A stretch of 64,000 bases of DNA from DASVHS01 sp038244815 (GCA_038244815.1 JBBRTB010000007.1:105965-169964), one strand, 5' to 3'. Positions 37,068 through 49,506 are shown, counted from the stretch's first letter. The notes: a model not told the origin generated them from the letters alone. Numbers and translations: made by a program.

Positions 37068-37346
37068 GCGGGGGCGCTGGCATTCACGACCGGCGTGTCG
37101 GCGACACCGATCGGCGTGATGGTGACGGTGGCGTTGTTGCCGCCGCTGGTCGCGTTGTCGCTGTTTCTGATGAATTTGATCTGCGTGAACCTGGCCGGCG
37201 TGTTGACGTTTCTGGTGCAGGGCATTCGCTCGGCGAGCTGGTGGGAGAAGGACCGCGCCGCGAAAGCCACGCGCACCGCCATCGCACTGTGGGCGGCACT
37301 ATCGGCGGCATTGGCCGGCATGATCATGCTGTTGCGAAAGGGCTGA
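37068..37346 (+). pseudogene. C-terminal part of the broken DUF389 gene
   Basis: The plus strand reads 'AGALAFTTGVSATPIGVMVTVALLPPLVA', then directly 'MNLICVNLAGVLTFLVQGIR' and ends 'WWEKDRAAKATRTAIALW...LLRKG'. This is the DUF389 C-terminus, apparently lacking about 15-20 residues between the two helices. Together with the inverted piece at 36917-37066 it shows a rearranged, non-functional gene. It stops 17 bp before the antiporter gene. Confidence 0.7.
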
Positions 37347-37365
37347 TGGCGTATCCGGAGGAGTC

Positions 37366-38661
37366 GTGAGTCTCTTCGCCCTGATCAGCGTCCTGATCTC
37401 GCTCGCGGCGGTGTCGAGTTACATCAACTACCGCTATATCAAGCTGCCGACGACCGTCGGCGTCATGCTGGTCGCTTTGGTCGCGTCGCTCGCGCTGATC
37501 CTGCTCGGTTCCTACGCGGGAGGATTCCGCGAGCAGGCAGCAGCAATGGTCTCGCAGATCGACTTCACCCAGGTCGTCCTGCACGGCATGCTCGCCTTCC
37601 TGCTGTTCGCCGGCGCCATCCACGTGAATCTCGAGGATCTTGGCCGTGAATGGCTGACGATTTCGTCGCTCGCGATTGTTGGCACGCTGGCCTCCACCTT
37701 CATCGTCGGCGGTGTGACCTATCTGGTCCTGGGCTGGCTGGGCCTGCGTATTCCTGTCCTGCACGCACTGTTGTTCGGTGCTCTCATCTCACCGACCGAC
37801 CCCATCGCGGTGCTGGGAATCATGAGGTCCGTCGGTGCACCGCGGCAGCTCGAGGTGCAGATGGCGGGCGAGTCTCTATTCAATGACGGGTTGGGGGTCG
37901 TCGTCTTCCTGGTTCTGCTGGAGCTCTCCGGCGCGGGCGGAACTGCCGGCAGCGGCGCCGCAGCGCCGCTCTCGATAGGGTTCGGAGCGGTGGGAATGCT
38001 GCTGCTGAAGGAAGTGGGTGGTGCCCTGGTGCTGGCACTGACCGTGGGACTGGTCGCCTACAAGATGCTCAAGCGCGTCGATAATTATCAAGTCGAAGTC
38101 ATGATCACGCTGGCCCTGGCCATGGGACTCTACGCGTTAGCGGACGCCTTGCATCTGTCCGCGCCGATTGCCGTGGTGGTGGCGGGCCTTTTCGTGGGCA
38201 ATCAGGGTCGGGCATTTGCCATGACCGAGAAGACGCGCGAGCACGTCGACACCTTCTGGGAACTTGTCGACGAGATTCTCAACGTAGTCCTCTTCCTCCT
38301 GATCGGACTCGAGCTTCTCGTGCTCCCGATCGAACGCGGATGGCTGGTGGCCGGAGCCCTGGCGATACCGATCGTGCTGGCCGCGCGCTGGATGAGTGTC
38401 GCCAGCATCATTGGACTCCTCAGCCGAATGAAGGCACAGTCAAAAGGGGCGATTCCGGTCCTCACCTGGGGCGGACTGCGTGGAGGCATCTCGGTGGCCA
38501 TGGCGCTGTCGCTTCCGGCCACCTTTTCGCGCGGTCTGGTGCTGACTCTCACGTACTTCGTGGTTGTGTTCTCGATCCTCGTCCAGGGCTTGACGGTTGG
38601 CCGGGTCATGCGGATGACGAGCGGCGCGTCGCCGGCCCATCGGTCCTCTCCAGAACCGTAG
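37366..38661 (+). CDS. Na+/H+ antiporter, CPA1 (NhaP) family
   Basis: A 431-residue membrane protein with about 12-13 transmembrane helices. The CPA1 ion-binding motif 'ALISPTDPIAVLGIMRS' and the conserved 'AGESLFNDGLGVVVFLVLLEL' are present, as is 'WGGLRGGISVAMALSLP' near the C-terminus. GTG 37366 follows a strong GGAGGAG ribosome site. It exchanges cytoplasmic Na+ for H+ and supports pH and salt balance. It is the only intact gene among the fragments at 36.6-38.9 kb. Confidence 0.93.
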   Translation: MSLFALISVLISLAAVSSYINYRYIKLPTTVGVMLVALVASLALILLGSYAGGFREQAAAMVSQIDFTQVVLHGMLAFLLFAGAIHVNLEDLGREWLTISSLAIVGTLASTFIVGGVTYLVLGWLGLRIPVLHALLFGALISPTDPIAVLGIMRSVGAPRQLEVQMAGESLFNDGLGVVVFLVLLELSGAGGTAGSGAAAPLSIGFGAVGMLLLKEVGGALVLALTVGLVAYKMLKRVDNYQVEVMITLALAMGLYALADALHLSAPIAVVVAGLFVGNQGRAFAMTEKTREHVDTFWELVDEILNVVLFLLIGLELLVLPIERGWLVAGALAIPIVLAARWMSVASIIGLLSRMKAQSKGAIPVLTWGGLRGGISVAMALSLPATFSRGLVLTLTYFVVVFSILVQGLTVGRVMRMTSGASPAHRSSPEP

Positions 38662-38744
38662 TGGCGCCCGGACGCATGCAACACCGCCAGGTCAAGAACA
38701 GCGAAGTGCGCGCCGGCACGCAGTAGGTGGGCCACGACGCGCGT

Positions 38745-38849
38745 CAACAGCGTCTCGTCGGCGAACTTCGCGCTCACCTTCGTCGTGACCCAGGCATCGG
38801 TGATCGCCTCGCCGCTCTTCGCTGAGGCCTCTTTGGTTTTCCCGGCCAT
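38745..38849 (-). pseudogene. N-terminal fragment of a BON-domain protein
   Basis: The minus strand reads 'MAGKTKEASAKSGEAITDAW' then 'TTKVSAKFADETLL', matching the lead-in and first strand of a BON domain (OsmY-like, membrane- or envelope-associated). Similarity stops there and the frame runs on into DNA opposite the antiporter gene. The upstream residues 'TKEVAGD' also fit, so the N-terminus is probably incomplete too. It is a truncated relic. Confidence 0.6.
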
Positions 38850-38900
38850 GTCGCCGGCGACCTCTTTTGTCTTTTGTCTCGTCGATGGCGGTCGCTAAGG

Positions 38901-38936
38901 ACCTTGTCGGCGCCGCGTTTACGGCGCCGACAAGGT
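38901..38936. repeat. Perfect 14-bp inverted repeat hairpin
   Basis: ACCTTGTCGGCGCC at 38901-38914 pairs without mismatch with 38923-38936 around an eight-base loop. It lies between the BON fragment and the DUF3494 gene. It could be a bidirectional terminator or an end structure left from a mobile element. No U-tract follows. Confidence 0.5.
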
Positions 38937-39030
38937 TGCGTTTGTCGCCTCGTTCGTGGACTTCTGCGTGCCGCGGAAACCGCGACGAGCTAATCCGACA
39001 AGAGCCGCAGAATCCAACATCGAGTATTTC

Positions 39031-40179
39031 TCATTTGTGGAACTGAATGTTCCCGTTGCTGATGACTCGCATACTTGTCGCCTCGGACGGCGAACCGGTC
39101 ACCCAGATACCGAACTGGTCGTTCCTGCCGGGCTCGCCGTTGTCTTGCACCGTGACGGAGAAGGTGCCGCCTGCGTACGTGCCAGAGAACAGCACGGTCC
39201 TGGGCGACCCATCCAGGTTGGTATCGATCACCACGATCCTGTCCACTGTTCCGTTAATGTGCAGGCCGGTTACATGGTTGACGTAGTTGAGGTTGCCTTT
39301 CACGCCGCTCTTCTTATCTGGCTGTGCGTTGAATCCGAAAGTGGCCTGGCCCTGAGGCACCGAAATCTGGCCGCCGCCTGTCACCTTGATGGAACCAAGC
39401 TGGACCGGTACGGGGGGAACGGGGAAGCTCGACGGGGTGCAGCCAAGGGTCGTGTAAGACAGCGTTACTGCGCCTTTCGCAAAGGCATTCCCATCAAAGG
39501 TTCCATAACTAACAGTGATGGCAGCCCCCGAGAGGATGTTTCCCAGGAAGTTCGAAGTCGTCAAGGTCGCGGCCTCGGCGGTCCACCAATACACGTTGCT
39601 GGGACACGGCCGGCTGCCGTCGCTCATGACCACGGTGAAGTTGGTGCCTGTGAGGGCGCCTGTGCCGAGGGTTCCGATTTTGAAAATCCAACGCGCGTTC
39701 GGGTCGCCATTCCTGTCGAGCGTCAGCACTGCGTCCGTGAACGTCGCCGCCGCGTCGAAACAGTAGACACCCGGCCCGAGCGGCCCGGTATTCGCAATCC
39801 CATCAATGATCAACGCATTCGGCAAGGCAAGATCGCCCGAGAAGGCAGTGCCCGAGATGGTGTGGTCGCAGGACAAGTTCGCGAGCGCGGCATACTCGCC
39901 GACGAAGGCAGCGTACGCATCAATGGCGGCCTGGTCGCCCTGGTGAACGGTCCCGAAAGTGCTCCCGGTGTTCGTGAACGCGCCGAGGGTGCCCACGTCG
40001 CCATGCACGGTGGACCCGGTTAAGGTCACGGCCGGGCCCCCCAGGACGGCAAAGTTCTGCTCTGCCCCCAGGGTTGGCGTTGACTGGGCGAACGCGGCGG
40101 AAGGGTTTAACGCAATTGTGGCCAGCGCGGCCATCACTGCAAGGCGGGCCGTGGTACGGAACAGCATCGTTTTCTTCAT
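39031..40179 (-). CDS. Secreted ice-binding-like protein (DUF3494) with extra C-terminal domain
   Basis: A 382-residue protein from ATG 40179 (GGAG ribosome site; a start ten codons upstream is less likely). A signal peptide ends near AFAQS. Residues about 33-245 match DUF3494 ice-binding-like domains ('NFAVLGGPAVTLTGSTVHGD', 'GPGVYCFDAAATFT', 'RWIFKIGT', 'NVYWWTAEAATL', 'GNILSGAAITV'). Residues about 255-382 form a second beta-rich domain ('GSIKVTGGGQISVPQG' to 'NGEPGRNDQFGIWV') often found at the ends of secreted bacterial proteins. Many DUF3494 proteins bind ice, others are adhesins, so the role is open. Confidence 0.85.
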   Translation of the reverse strand: MKKTMLFRTTARLAVMAALATIALNPSAAFAQSTPTLGAEQNFAVLGGPAVTLTGSTVHGDVGTLGAFTNTGSTFGTVHQGDQAAIDAYAAFVGEYAALANLSCDHTISGTAFSGDLALPNALIIDGIANTGPLGPGVYCFDAAATFTDAVLTLDRNGDPNARWIFKIGTLGTGALTGTNFTVVMSDGSRPCPSNVYWWTAEAATLTTSNFLGNILSGAAITVSYGTFDGNAFAKGAVTLSYTTLGCTPSSFPVPPVPVQLGSIKVTGGGQISVPQGQATFGFNAQPDKKSGVKGNLNYVNHVTGLHINGTVDRIVVIDTNLDGSPRTVLFSGTYAGGTFSVTVQDNGEPGRNDQFGIWVTGSPSEATSMRVISNGNIQFHK

Positions 40180-40469
40180 AGGAGTCTCCATTGCACGCTG
40201 ATGCATCATCTACGCCCGGAATTCCACGCAGCGAAAAGGTCGGAAATCTGTTCAACGGTCGAGCACGCTCGCCGAGCGAGGAGGCGATCGCAGCGATGTA
40301 GGGCTTCGTGCTGTCGCTGTGGTCACCGAGCGGTGTGAGGGGGCCGGTCTTCGGCTCGCTCCTCTTTCCACAAGAAGTTCAGCGAGCTATTTCTCTACGA
40401 ATCGTGGGGACGGCGCGGAGCGCGACGGCCGGGTCTCATCCCGTCTACCTGGTCCCGGTGTTCCCCTCC

Positions 40470-41468
40470 TTACTCGGGTACCCACGTCTGCAGAATGCGC
40501 ATGTAATTCGCGCGCGAAAAGACATTCGGATTCGGGGCGCGAAGGATGTTCATGCAGCCGCGCATTGACTCGAGGGATACGTATTCATGCTCCGACATCC
40601 AGCTCTCCATCCCGATACGGATCTCACGAAGCCGCTGCGGCCCTGAGCGGAGAACGCCCGCCACCACCTGCACCGCCGATGCGCCGCACATCACCGCTTT
40701 GATCGCGTCTGTGGCCGTGTGCACTCCTCCCGTCACGGAGAGCTGGCTCTTCTTGAGCAGGCCGGAGAGGATGGCCAGCCATCGCAGCCGAAGCAGAACC
40801 TCGCGCGAGTCGGAGAGCCGCATCTCGGCGATCACTTCGAGGTTCTCGATGTCGATGTCGGGCTCGAAGAAGCGGTTGAAGAGAACCAGCCCGTCGGCCC
40901 CCGCATCCTGCAGCGCCGCGGCGAAGTGTGGCAGCGAAGTGTGAAACGGCGACAGTTTGACCGCGATCGGAATCGTGAGCTGCCGGCGAAGCTCGCGGAC
41001 CATCTCCACCGTTTCCTTTTCGATCTCAGCCCCGCTCACCTTCTCATTCATCGGAACGTCGAAGATGTTGAGCTCGAGGGCATCGGCGCCGACCTCCTCG
41101 ATGGCCCGGCCGTAACCGAGCCACCCGCCGAGCGATGTACCGTTCAGCGATCCGATGACCGGGATCCGGACCGCCGCTTTCGCTCGACGGATCCCCTCGA
41201 AATATTGTTCCGGCCCGACCTTGAAGTCCGACGGCTCGGGCATGAAGTGGGTCGCCTCCGCGAACATTTCCGCGTGCGACTCCATCGCATAGAACGTGGC
41301 CATCGACTCTGCATCGAGTTGCTCTTCGAACAACGAGCGAAAGACGATCGCCGCTGCGCCACCATCCTCGGCACTGCGAACGCCGTCGAGGGAGTCGGCC
41401 TGGGGGCTGGCGCCGACGATCAGCGGATGTTCCAGCGTCAGGCCGAGGTAGTTCACTTTCATGTCCAT
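40470..41468 (-). CDS. Dihydroorotate dehydrogenase-like flavoprotein
   Basis: A 332-residue FMN-binding TIM-barrel protein. It starts 'VNYLGLTLEHPLIVGASPQ' and has 'IPVIGSLNGTSLGGWLGYGR', 'ELNIFDVP', 'IAVKLSPFHTSLPHFAAAL', 'LFNRFFEPDIDIE' and the phosphate-binding end 'TGGVHTATDAIKAVMCGASAVQVVAG'. It belongs to the subgroup encoded next to nifJ rather than in pyrimidine operons. Its ATG is 3 bp after the nifJ stop, so it is co-transcribed. A flavin redox partner role for the pyruvate oxidoreductase is inferred, not shown. Confidence 0.88.
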   Translation of the reverse strand: MDMKVNYLGLTLEHPLIVGASPQADSLDGVRSAEDGGAAAIVFRSLFEEQLDAESMATFYAMESHAEMFAEATHFMPEPSDFKVGPEQYFEGIRRAKAAVRIPVIGSLNGTSLGGWLGYGRAIEEVGADALELNIFDVPMNEKVSGAEIEKETVEMVRELRRQLTIPIAVKLSPFHTSLPHFAAALQDAGADGLVLFNRFFEPDIDIENLEVIAEMRLSDSREVLLRLRWLAILSGLLKKSQLSVTGGVHTATDAIKAVMCGASAVQVVAGVLRSGPQRLREIRIGMESWMSEHEYVSLESMRGCMNILRAPNPNVFSRANYMRILQTWVPE

Positions 41469-41471
41469 CGG

Positions 41472-45092
<3,621 letters not shown>

Positions 45093-45388
45093 CAGCTCTC
45101 CTCGATAGGACTCGAATCAGATGCCCAACATCCGGCCCGGGTCAAGCAGATGCGTCACGGCGTTCGCCCGGCACATCGGCGTCGGTATCTGAGCGTTGCT
45201 CGTGGGTTGTGTTTCCGGGCGTTGCTCGATGCCGTGGCGGCGTCGTCGAGCTCAAAGGTGGCACGCGCACCTGGCCGAGCTTCAGGAGGCGCCTGGCCGA
45301 AGCAATCCCGGCCGCGATCGCAGCGAATCGGAACAGGCCGAAATCGGAGGACAGGAAGGAAGAGGAGAAAAGGCTTGCATCTGAGCGA

Positions 45389-45410
45389 GTGATATAGTTA
45401 ACTACATCAC
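45389..45410. promoter_or_regulatory. 22-bp palindrome, probable operator of the GntR-ABC operon
   Basis: GTGATATAGTTAACTACATCAC is a dyad with one mismatched pair, centred on GTTAAC. It lies 88 bp upstream of the GntR gene and overlaps TATAGT (45393-45398), a plausible -10 element. YtrA-type GntR regulators bind such AT-centred dyads and repress their own operon, so autoregulation is inferred. Confidence 0.6.
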
Positions 45411-45497
45411 TAGATTACTGCGCGGCGCCCTAGAGATGGATCTCCGTTCCGAGCGATTGCTCGGACTTTTCTCGAAAGGACGATCGGGAACAGAAGG

Positions 45498-45893
45498 ATG
45501 GACAGTGAGTGGAACGACAGTCAGCCGATTTACCGCCAGATTCGCGATCGTGTCGTCGCCATGATCCTCGACGGTGTGCTGAGCGAAGGCGATCCGCTGC
45601 CGTCCGTGCGCAATGTCGCGGCCGACTATCGGGTCAATCCGCTCACGGTTCTGAAGGGCTATCAGCAACTGGTCGACGAGCAGCTCGTCGAGACGAAGCG
45701 AGGTCGCGGCATGTTCATCAACGTGGGCGCGCGCAATCTGCTGCTGCAGGGCGAACGCCAGAAGTTTCTCGAGGAGCAGTGGCCCAGGGTCCACGCAACC
45801 ATTCAGCGGCTCGGCCTGACACCGGAAGAACTGCTGGATGCTGCTGCCCCCCGCCCATCGTCAGATGCTGCAGAGGAGGCGCCGAAGCCATGA
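45498..45893 (+). CDS. GntR family transcriptional regulator, YtrA type
   Basis: A 131-residue regulator with a winged helix at about 9-77 ('QPIYRQIRDRVVAMILDGVL', 'LPSVRNVAADYRVNPLTVLKGYQQLVDEQLVETKRGRG') and only a short C-terminal tail, typical of the YtrA subgroup that lacks a large ligand domain. It overlaps the ATPase gene by ATGA, so the three genes form one operon. A strong dyad upstream is its likely binding site. YtrA regulators usually repress ABC transporter operons until an envelope stress signal appears. Confidence 0.92.
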   Translation: MDSEWNDSQPIYRQIRDRVVAMILDGVLSEGDPLPSVRNVAADYRVNPLTVLKGYQQLVDEQLVETKRGRGMFINVGARNLLLQGERQKFLEEQWPRVHATIQRLGLTPEELLDAAAPRPSSDAAEEAPKP

Positions 45894-46765
45894 CCGTCAT
45901 CGAAGCACGCGGCCTCCGAAAGGTCTTCGGCACAACCGTCGCGCTGGACAACATTGATTTGCGTGTCGAAGAGGGCCGCATCCTCGGACTGATCGGTCCC
46001 AACGGGGCGGGCAAGACCACGGCGCTCAACGCCATCCTCGGCCTGACCTCGCATCAGGGCGAACTGAACGTCCTCGGACGCGACCCCTGGACCGCGCGCC
46101 ATCAGCTCATGCGCGATGTCTCCTTCATCGCCGATGTGGCCGTGCTCCCGCGCTGGATGCGGGTCTCGCAGGCACTCGACTTCGTCGCCGGCGTGCATCC
46201 GCGCTTTCGTCGTGCGAAGGCGGAAGGCTTTCTCGCGAAGACCACCATCGGACGCACGAGCAGGGTCAGGGAATTGTCGAAGGGCATGGTGGCCCAGCTG
46301 CACCTTGCTCTGGTCATGGCCATCGACGCCAGACTGCTGGTGCTTGACGAGCCGACGCTCGGCCTGGACATCCTCTATCGCAAGCAGTTTTACGACTCAC
46401 TGCTCAACGACTACTTCGATCGCAGCCGCACCATCGTGGTGACGACCCATCAGGTCGAAGAGATCCAGGATGTCCTGACCGACCTGATGTTCATCGACCG
46501 AGGTCGCATCGTACTCAGCTGCAGCATGGAGGAATTCGAGTCGCGCTATGTGCAAGTGATGGTGGGTCCCGAGCATCTCGCCGCAGCACGCGCGCTCCGG
46601 CCCATCCACGAGCGCCAGCTGTTAGGCCGAAGCATCCTGCTGTTCGATCGTGTCGATCGCAGCCAGCTCGCAGCGCTGGGTGATGTGCGCACGCCCGGCA
46701 TCGCCGACCTGTTTGTAGCCGTGTTGGGCGATCAATCCGGCCAGGCAGAAGGAGCGGCCCGATGA
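45890..46765 (+). CDS. ABC transporter ATP-binding protein of the YtrA operon
   Basis: A 291-residue ATPase starting at ATG 45890, overlapping the regulator stop. Walker A is GPNGAGKTT, the signature is weak ('RVRELSKGMVAQLHLALVMA', with LSKGM in place of LSGGQ), Walker B is LLVLDEPTLGLD, and the switch histidine is in 'VVTTHQVEEI'. The C-terminal 80 residues are a family-typical extension. The pattern fits the bacitracin/multidrug-type group paired with YtrA. It powers the membrane protein encoded next. Confidence 0.92.
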   Translation: MTVIEARGLRKVFGTTVALDNIDLRVEEGRILGLIGPNGAGKTTALNAILGLTSHQGELNVLGRDPWTARHQLMRDVSFIADVAVLPRWMRVSQALDFVAGVHPRFRRAKAEGFLAKTTIGRTSRVRELSKGMVAQLHLALVMAIDARLLVLDEPTLGLDILYRKQFYDSLLNDYFDRSRTIVVTTHQVEEIQDVLTDLMFIDRGRIVLSCSMEEFESRYVQVMVGPEHLAAARALRPIHERQLLGRSILLFDRVDRSQLAALGDVRTPGIADLFVAVLGDQSGQAEGAAR

Positions 46766-47697
46766 ATACTCCTTCGAACAGCGTCCCTGAGTCTCCCCTC
46801 CGCTCGCAGGAAATGGCCGCCGCGCCGGTCGCGGAGACCGGGCCGATGTACTGGTCGGTGCGTCGTGAATTGTGGGAGAACCGGTCGATCGTCATCGCGC
46901 CGCTGGTCGTCGCCGCGGTGGCGCTGTTCGGCTTCTCGATCAGCACGATCTCGCTGCCGCACCGCATGCGTAGTGTATGGGCGCTCGACCCGGCGAAGCA
47001 GGGCCAGGCGGTCGTCATGCCGTACAGCTTCGTTGCGGCGCTGCTCATCGCTACTGCGTTCGTCGTCGGGGTCTTCTACTGTCTCGACGCGCTGCACGGC
47101 GAACGCCGCGATCGCAGCATCCTGTTCTGGAAGTCGCTGCCGGTTTCGGATCTCACGACCGTGCTCTCCAAGGCCAGCATTCCGCTGGTGGTCCTGCCGC
47201 TGTTCACCTTCGCGATCATTGTGGCCACGCAGCTGATCATGCTGCTGCTGAGCACCGCAGTGCTGGCGGGGCACGGTCCGGGTGTCGCCATCCTGTGGGC
47301 CAGGTTGCCGTTGTTCAGGACGTGGCTGGCACTGCTCTACGCCATGGCGGCGATTGCGCTCTGGCATGCGCCCATCTATGGGTGGTTGTTGCTGGTCTCG
47401 GGCTGGGCGAAGCGGGCGACATTCCTATACGCCGTGTTGCCGCTGGTCGCGATCAGCGTGTTCCTGAGGATTGCGTTCGGCAGTGCGCAATTCTGCTCGC
47501 TGCTGCTGCATCGCCTGGTTGGCTGGTTCACGCAGGGCTTCGTACCCATGACGCAGGGCAGCGTGCCGATGGATCCGCTGGTATCGCTCACTCCGGGAAA
47601 GCTCCTGAGCACACCAGGTCTATGGATCGGGCTCGTCATCGCGGTGGCATTCCTCACCGCAGCGGTGCGCCTGCGCCGCAATCGTGAACCGATCTGA
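46762..47697 (+). CDS. ABC transporter permease of the YtrA operon
   Basis: A 311-residue membrane protein with about six helices, starting in a 4-bp ATGA overlap with the ATPase gene. It has 'RRELWENRSIVIAPLVVAAVALFGF', 'GVFYCLDALHGERRDRSILFWKSLPVSD', a motif typical of ABC-2 permeases, and further helices up to residue about 305. The substrate is unknown; related operons respond to cell-envelope stress. Confidence 0.88.
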   Translation: MNTPSNSVPESPLRSQEMAAAPVAETGPMYWSVRRELWENRSIVIAPLVVAAVALFGFSISTISLPHRMRSVWALDPAKQGQAVVMPYSFVAALLIATAFVVGVFYCLDALHGERRDRSILFWKSLPVSDLTTVLSKASIPLVVLPLFTFAIIVATQLIMLLLSTAVLAGHGPGVAILWARLPLFRTWLALLYAMAAIALWHAPIYGWLLLVSGWAKRATFLYAVLPLVAISVFLRIAFGSAQFCSLLLHRLVGWFTQGFVPMTQGSVPMDPLVSLTPGKLLSTPGLWIGLVIAVAFLTAAVRLRRNREPI

Positions 47698-47786
47698 TTT
47701 GCAAGCACTTCATTCAATCACTGGCCCGCGAAAAGTAGTCGTGAATCTGGAATCGAACAAGAAGCGATCAAACTGAGGAGGATGAC

Positions 47787-49439
47787 ATGTTGAGAGTTTC
47801 GAAATCTTACTTCCTGCTTGCCTTTGCAGGATGCCTGCTCCTGGCGCTGCCTTTGATGGCGGCAGAAGGAATCAAAGGCAATCTTGTCGATGTCAACTGG
47901 CTCGAGAAAAATCTCGAGAATCCCGATGTTCTGATCCTCGACGCGTCACCTCAGAGCTACGCGGCAGAACACATTCCAGGCGCAGTCGGCGTCAATGTCT
48001 ACCAGCTATTCAGTTATGGCCTCGGTGGAGCGCCGGTCGCTGCGACACAACAACTCTTCCAGTCCTGGGGGATCAGTTCGGGGAAGAAGATCGTCATGTA
48101 CGATTCGGGTGGCGACATCATGGCCACCCGGCTCTTCTTCGACCTTGATTATCACGGCTTCCCGGCAGCGAACCTGTTCATTCTGGACGGCGGGTTGTCC
48201 AAGTGGAAGTCGGACGGATTGCCGGTAACGAAAGATGTCACACCGGCCCCGGCGAAAGGCTCTTTCACAATCGGAAAGCTTAATGAAGATGTGGAAGTCG
48301 GGCTGCCGGAATTCCTTACCGGATCCGGGGACCAGGTCAACAATGCTTTAGTGGAAGCCCTCCCGCCCGACTGGCATTTTGGAGAAGTCCACCCCTTCAG
48401 CAAGGCCGGCCATATCCCTAATGGCATCATGGCCGCCAAGGCCGACTTTTACAATCCGGACAAGACCTTCAAATCACCTGAAGAGATACGGAAGATGCTG
48501 GCTTACCTGGGCATCAGGCCTGAACAGCAGATCTACACCTATTGCGGAGGTGGAGTGGCCGCCAGCGTGCCGTTCTTCGCCGCTAAGTTCATCGTGAACT
48601 ACCCCAGGGTCAAACTTTACCCGGAGTCCGAGCTGGGATGGGTGTCCGATGAGAGAGGTCTTCCTTACTGGACATTCGATGCCCCGTTCCTGATGCGGGA
48701 AACAAGCTGGCTGCAGTCCTGGACCGGCAAGATGATCAGGACGTTCCTGGACACACGCATCAGCATCGTGGATGTGAGGCCTGCAGACGCGTTCAATCAG
48801 GGACATGTGCCCTTTGCAGTCAACATCCCTGCAGATGTGTTCAAGAGCAATGTCACCACTCCCGCCAGGCTGGCTGAAATCCTGGGTCCGGCCGGCGTCC
48901 ATGCATCCGACGAAGCCATTGTGATTTCGGGCGCGGGGTTGACCAGGGACTCGGCTTTGGCGTTCGTGATGCTCGAGAAACTGGGACAGAAGAAGGTGTC
49001 TGTCTTCACGGATTCGTTGGATCAATGGGCGCAACCCGGCTTCGCCCTGACAAAGGATGCAACTGTTGTGGGCCCAAAGAAGGCCCCCCGGGACGTATCC
49101 ATACTTCCCACGACTTATCCTGAGAAGTTTCGCAAGGACATCATCATTGCGGACCCGAAGAGTACCCATGGAGCCTATCCAAAAGTGTTCATTGCTTCGG
49201 GCAGGGATGTGCCTGCGAGAGCTCAGGACGGCAAAGTCGTTCATGTCCCGTACACGGATCTCCTGAATGCCGACGGTACGCCCAAAGCGGCGAAAGAGAT
49301 CTGGAACATCCTGGCCAAGGCCGGGGTCCCGAGATATGCGGAGCTGGTTTGCTTCTCTGATGATCCCGGTGAAGCAGCAGTCAACTATTTCATCCTCAAG
49401 TTGATGGGCTACCCCGATATCAAGGTGTTGGTGATTTGA
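47787..49439 (+). CDS. Secreted protein with four rhodanese domains
   Basis: A 550-residue protein with a signal peptide (about 1-25) and four rhodanese-like domains. Domain 1 (about 32-150) has 'MYDSGGDIMA' in place of an active cysteine. Domain 2 (about 170-295) has Cys in 'YTYCGGGVAAS'. Domain 3 (about 310-425) has 'ISGAGLTRDS' with no cysteine. Domain 4 (about 435-550) has Cys in 'VCFSDDPGEAA'. Sulfurtransferase activity of domain 2 is the most likely. A GAGGAGG ribosome site precedes ATG 47787. Its base composition is noticeably lower in GC than the neighbours, suggesting transfer. It leads the sulfur-handling cluster. Confidence 0.88.
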   Translation: MLRVSKSYFLLAFAGCLLLALPLMAAEGIKGNLVDVNWLEKNLENPDVLILDASPQSYAAEHIPGAVGVNVYQLFSYGLGGAPVAATQQLFQSWGISSGKKIVMYDSGGDIMATRLFFDLDYHGFPAANLFILDGGLSKWKSDGLPVTKDVTPAPAKGSFTIGKLNEDVEVGLPEFLTGSGDQVNNALVEALPPDWHFGEVHPFSKAGHIPNGIMAAKADFYNPDKTFKSPEEIRKMLAYLGIRPEQQIYTYCGGGVAASVPFFAAKFIVNYPRVKLYPESELGWVSDERGLPYWTFDAPFLMRETSWLQSWTGKMIRTFLDTRISIVDVRPADAFNQGHVPFAVNIPADVFKSNVTTPARLAEILGPAGVHASDEAIVISGAGLTRDSALAFVMLEKLGQKKVSVFTDSLDQWAQPGFALTKDATVVGPKKAPRDVSILPTTYPEKFRKDIIIADPKSTHGAYPKVFIASGRDVPARAQDGKVVHVPYTDLLNADGTPKAAKEIWNILAKAGVPRYAELVCFSDDPGEAAVNYFILKLMGYPDIKVLVI

Positions 49440-49506
49440 CAGTGATCAACGCTTGCACCGCACGGCCGAGACTTCGCGATGTGCTTCTGCAGGAATTGCT
49501 GGAATC

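Noticed and set aside
36614..37327. A 237-residue minus-strand protein as a real gene
   Set aside because: Only about 50 residues match DUF389; the flanks are the reverse of the antiporter-side DUF389 part and of the phosphoketolase tail.
38202..38744. Minus-strand protein continuing from the BON fragment
   Set aside because: It runs opposite the antiporter gene and loses BON similarity after about 35 residues.
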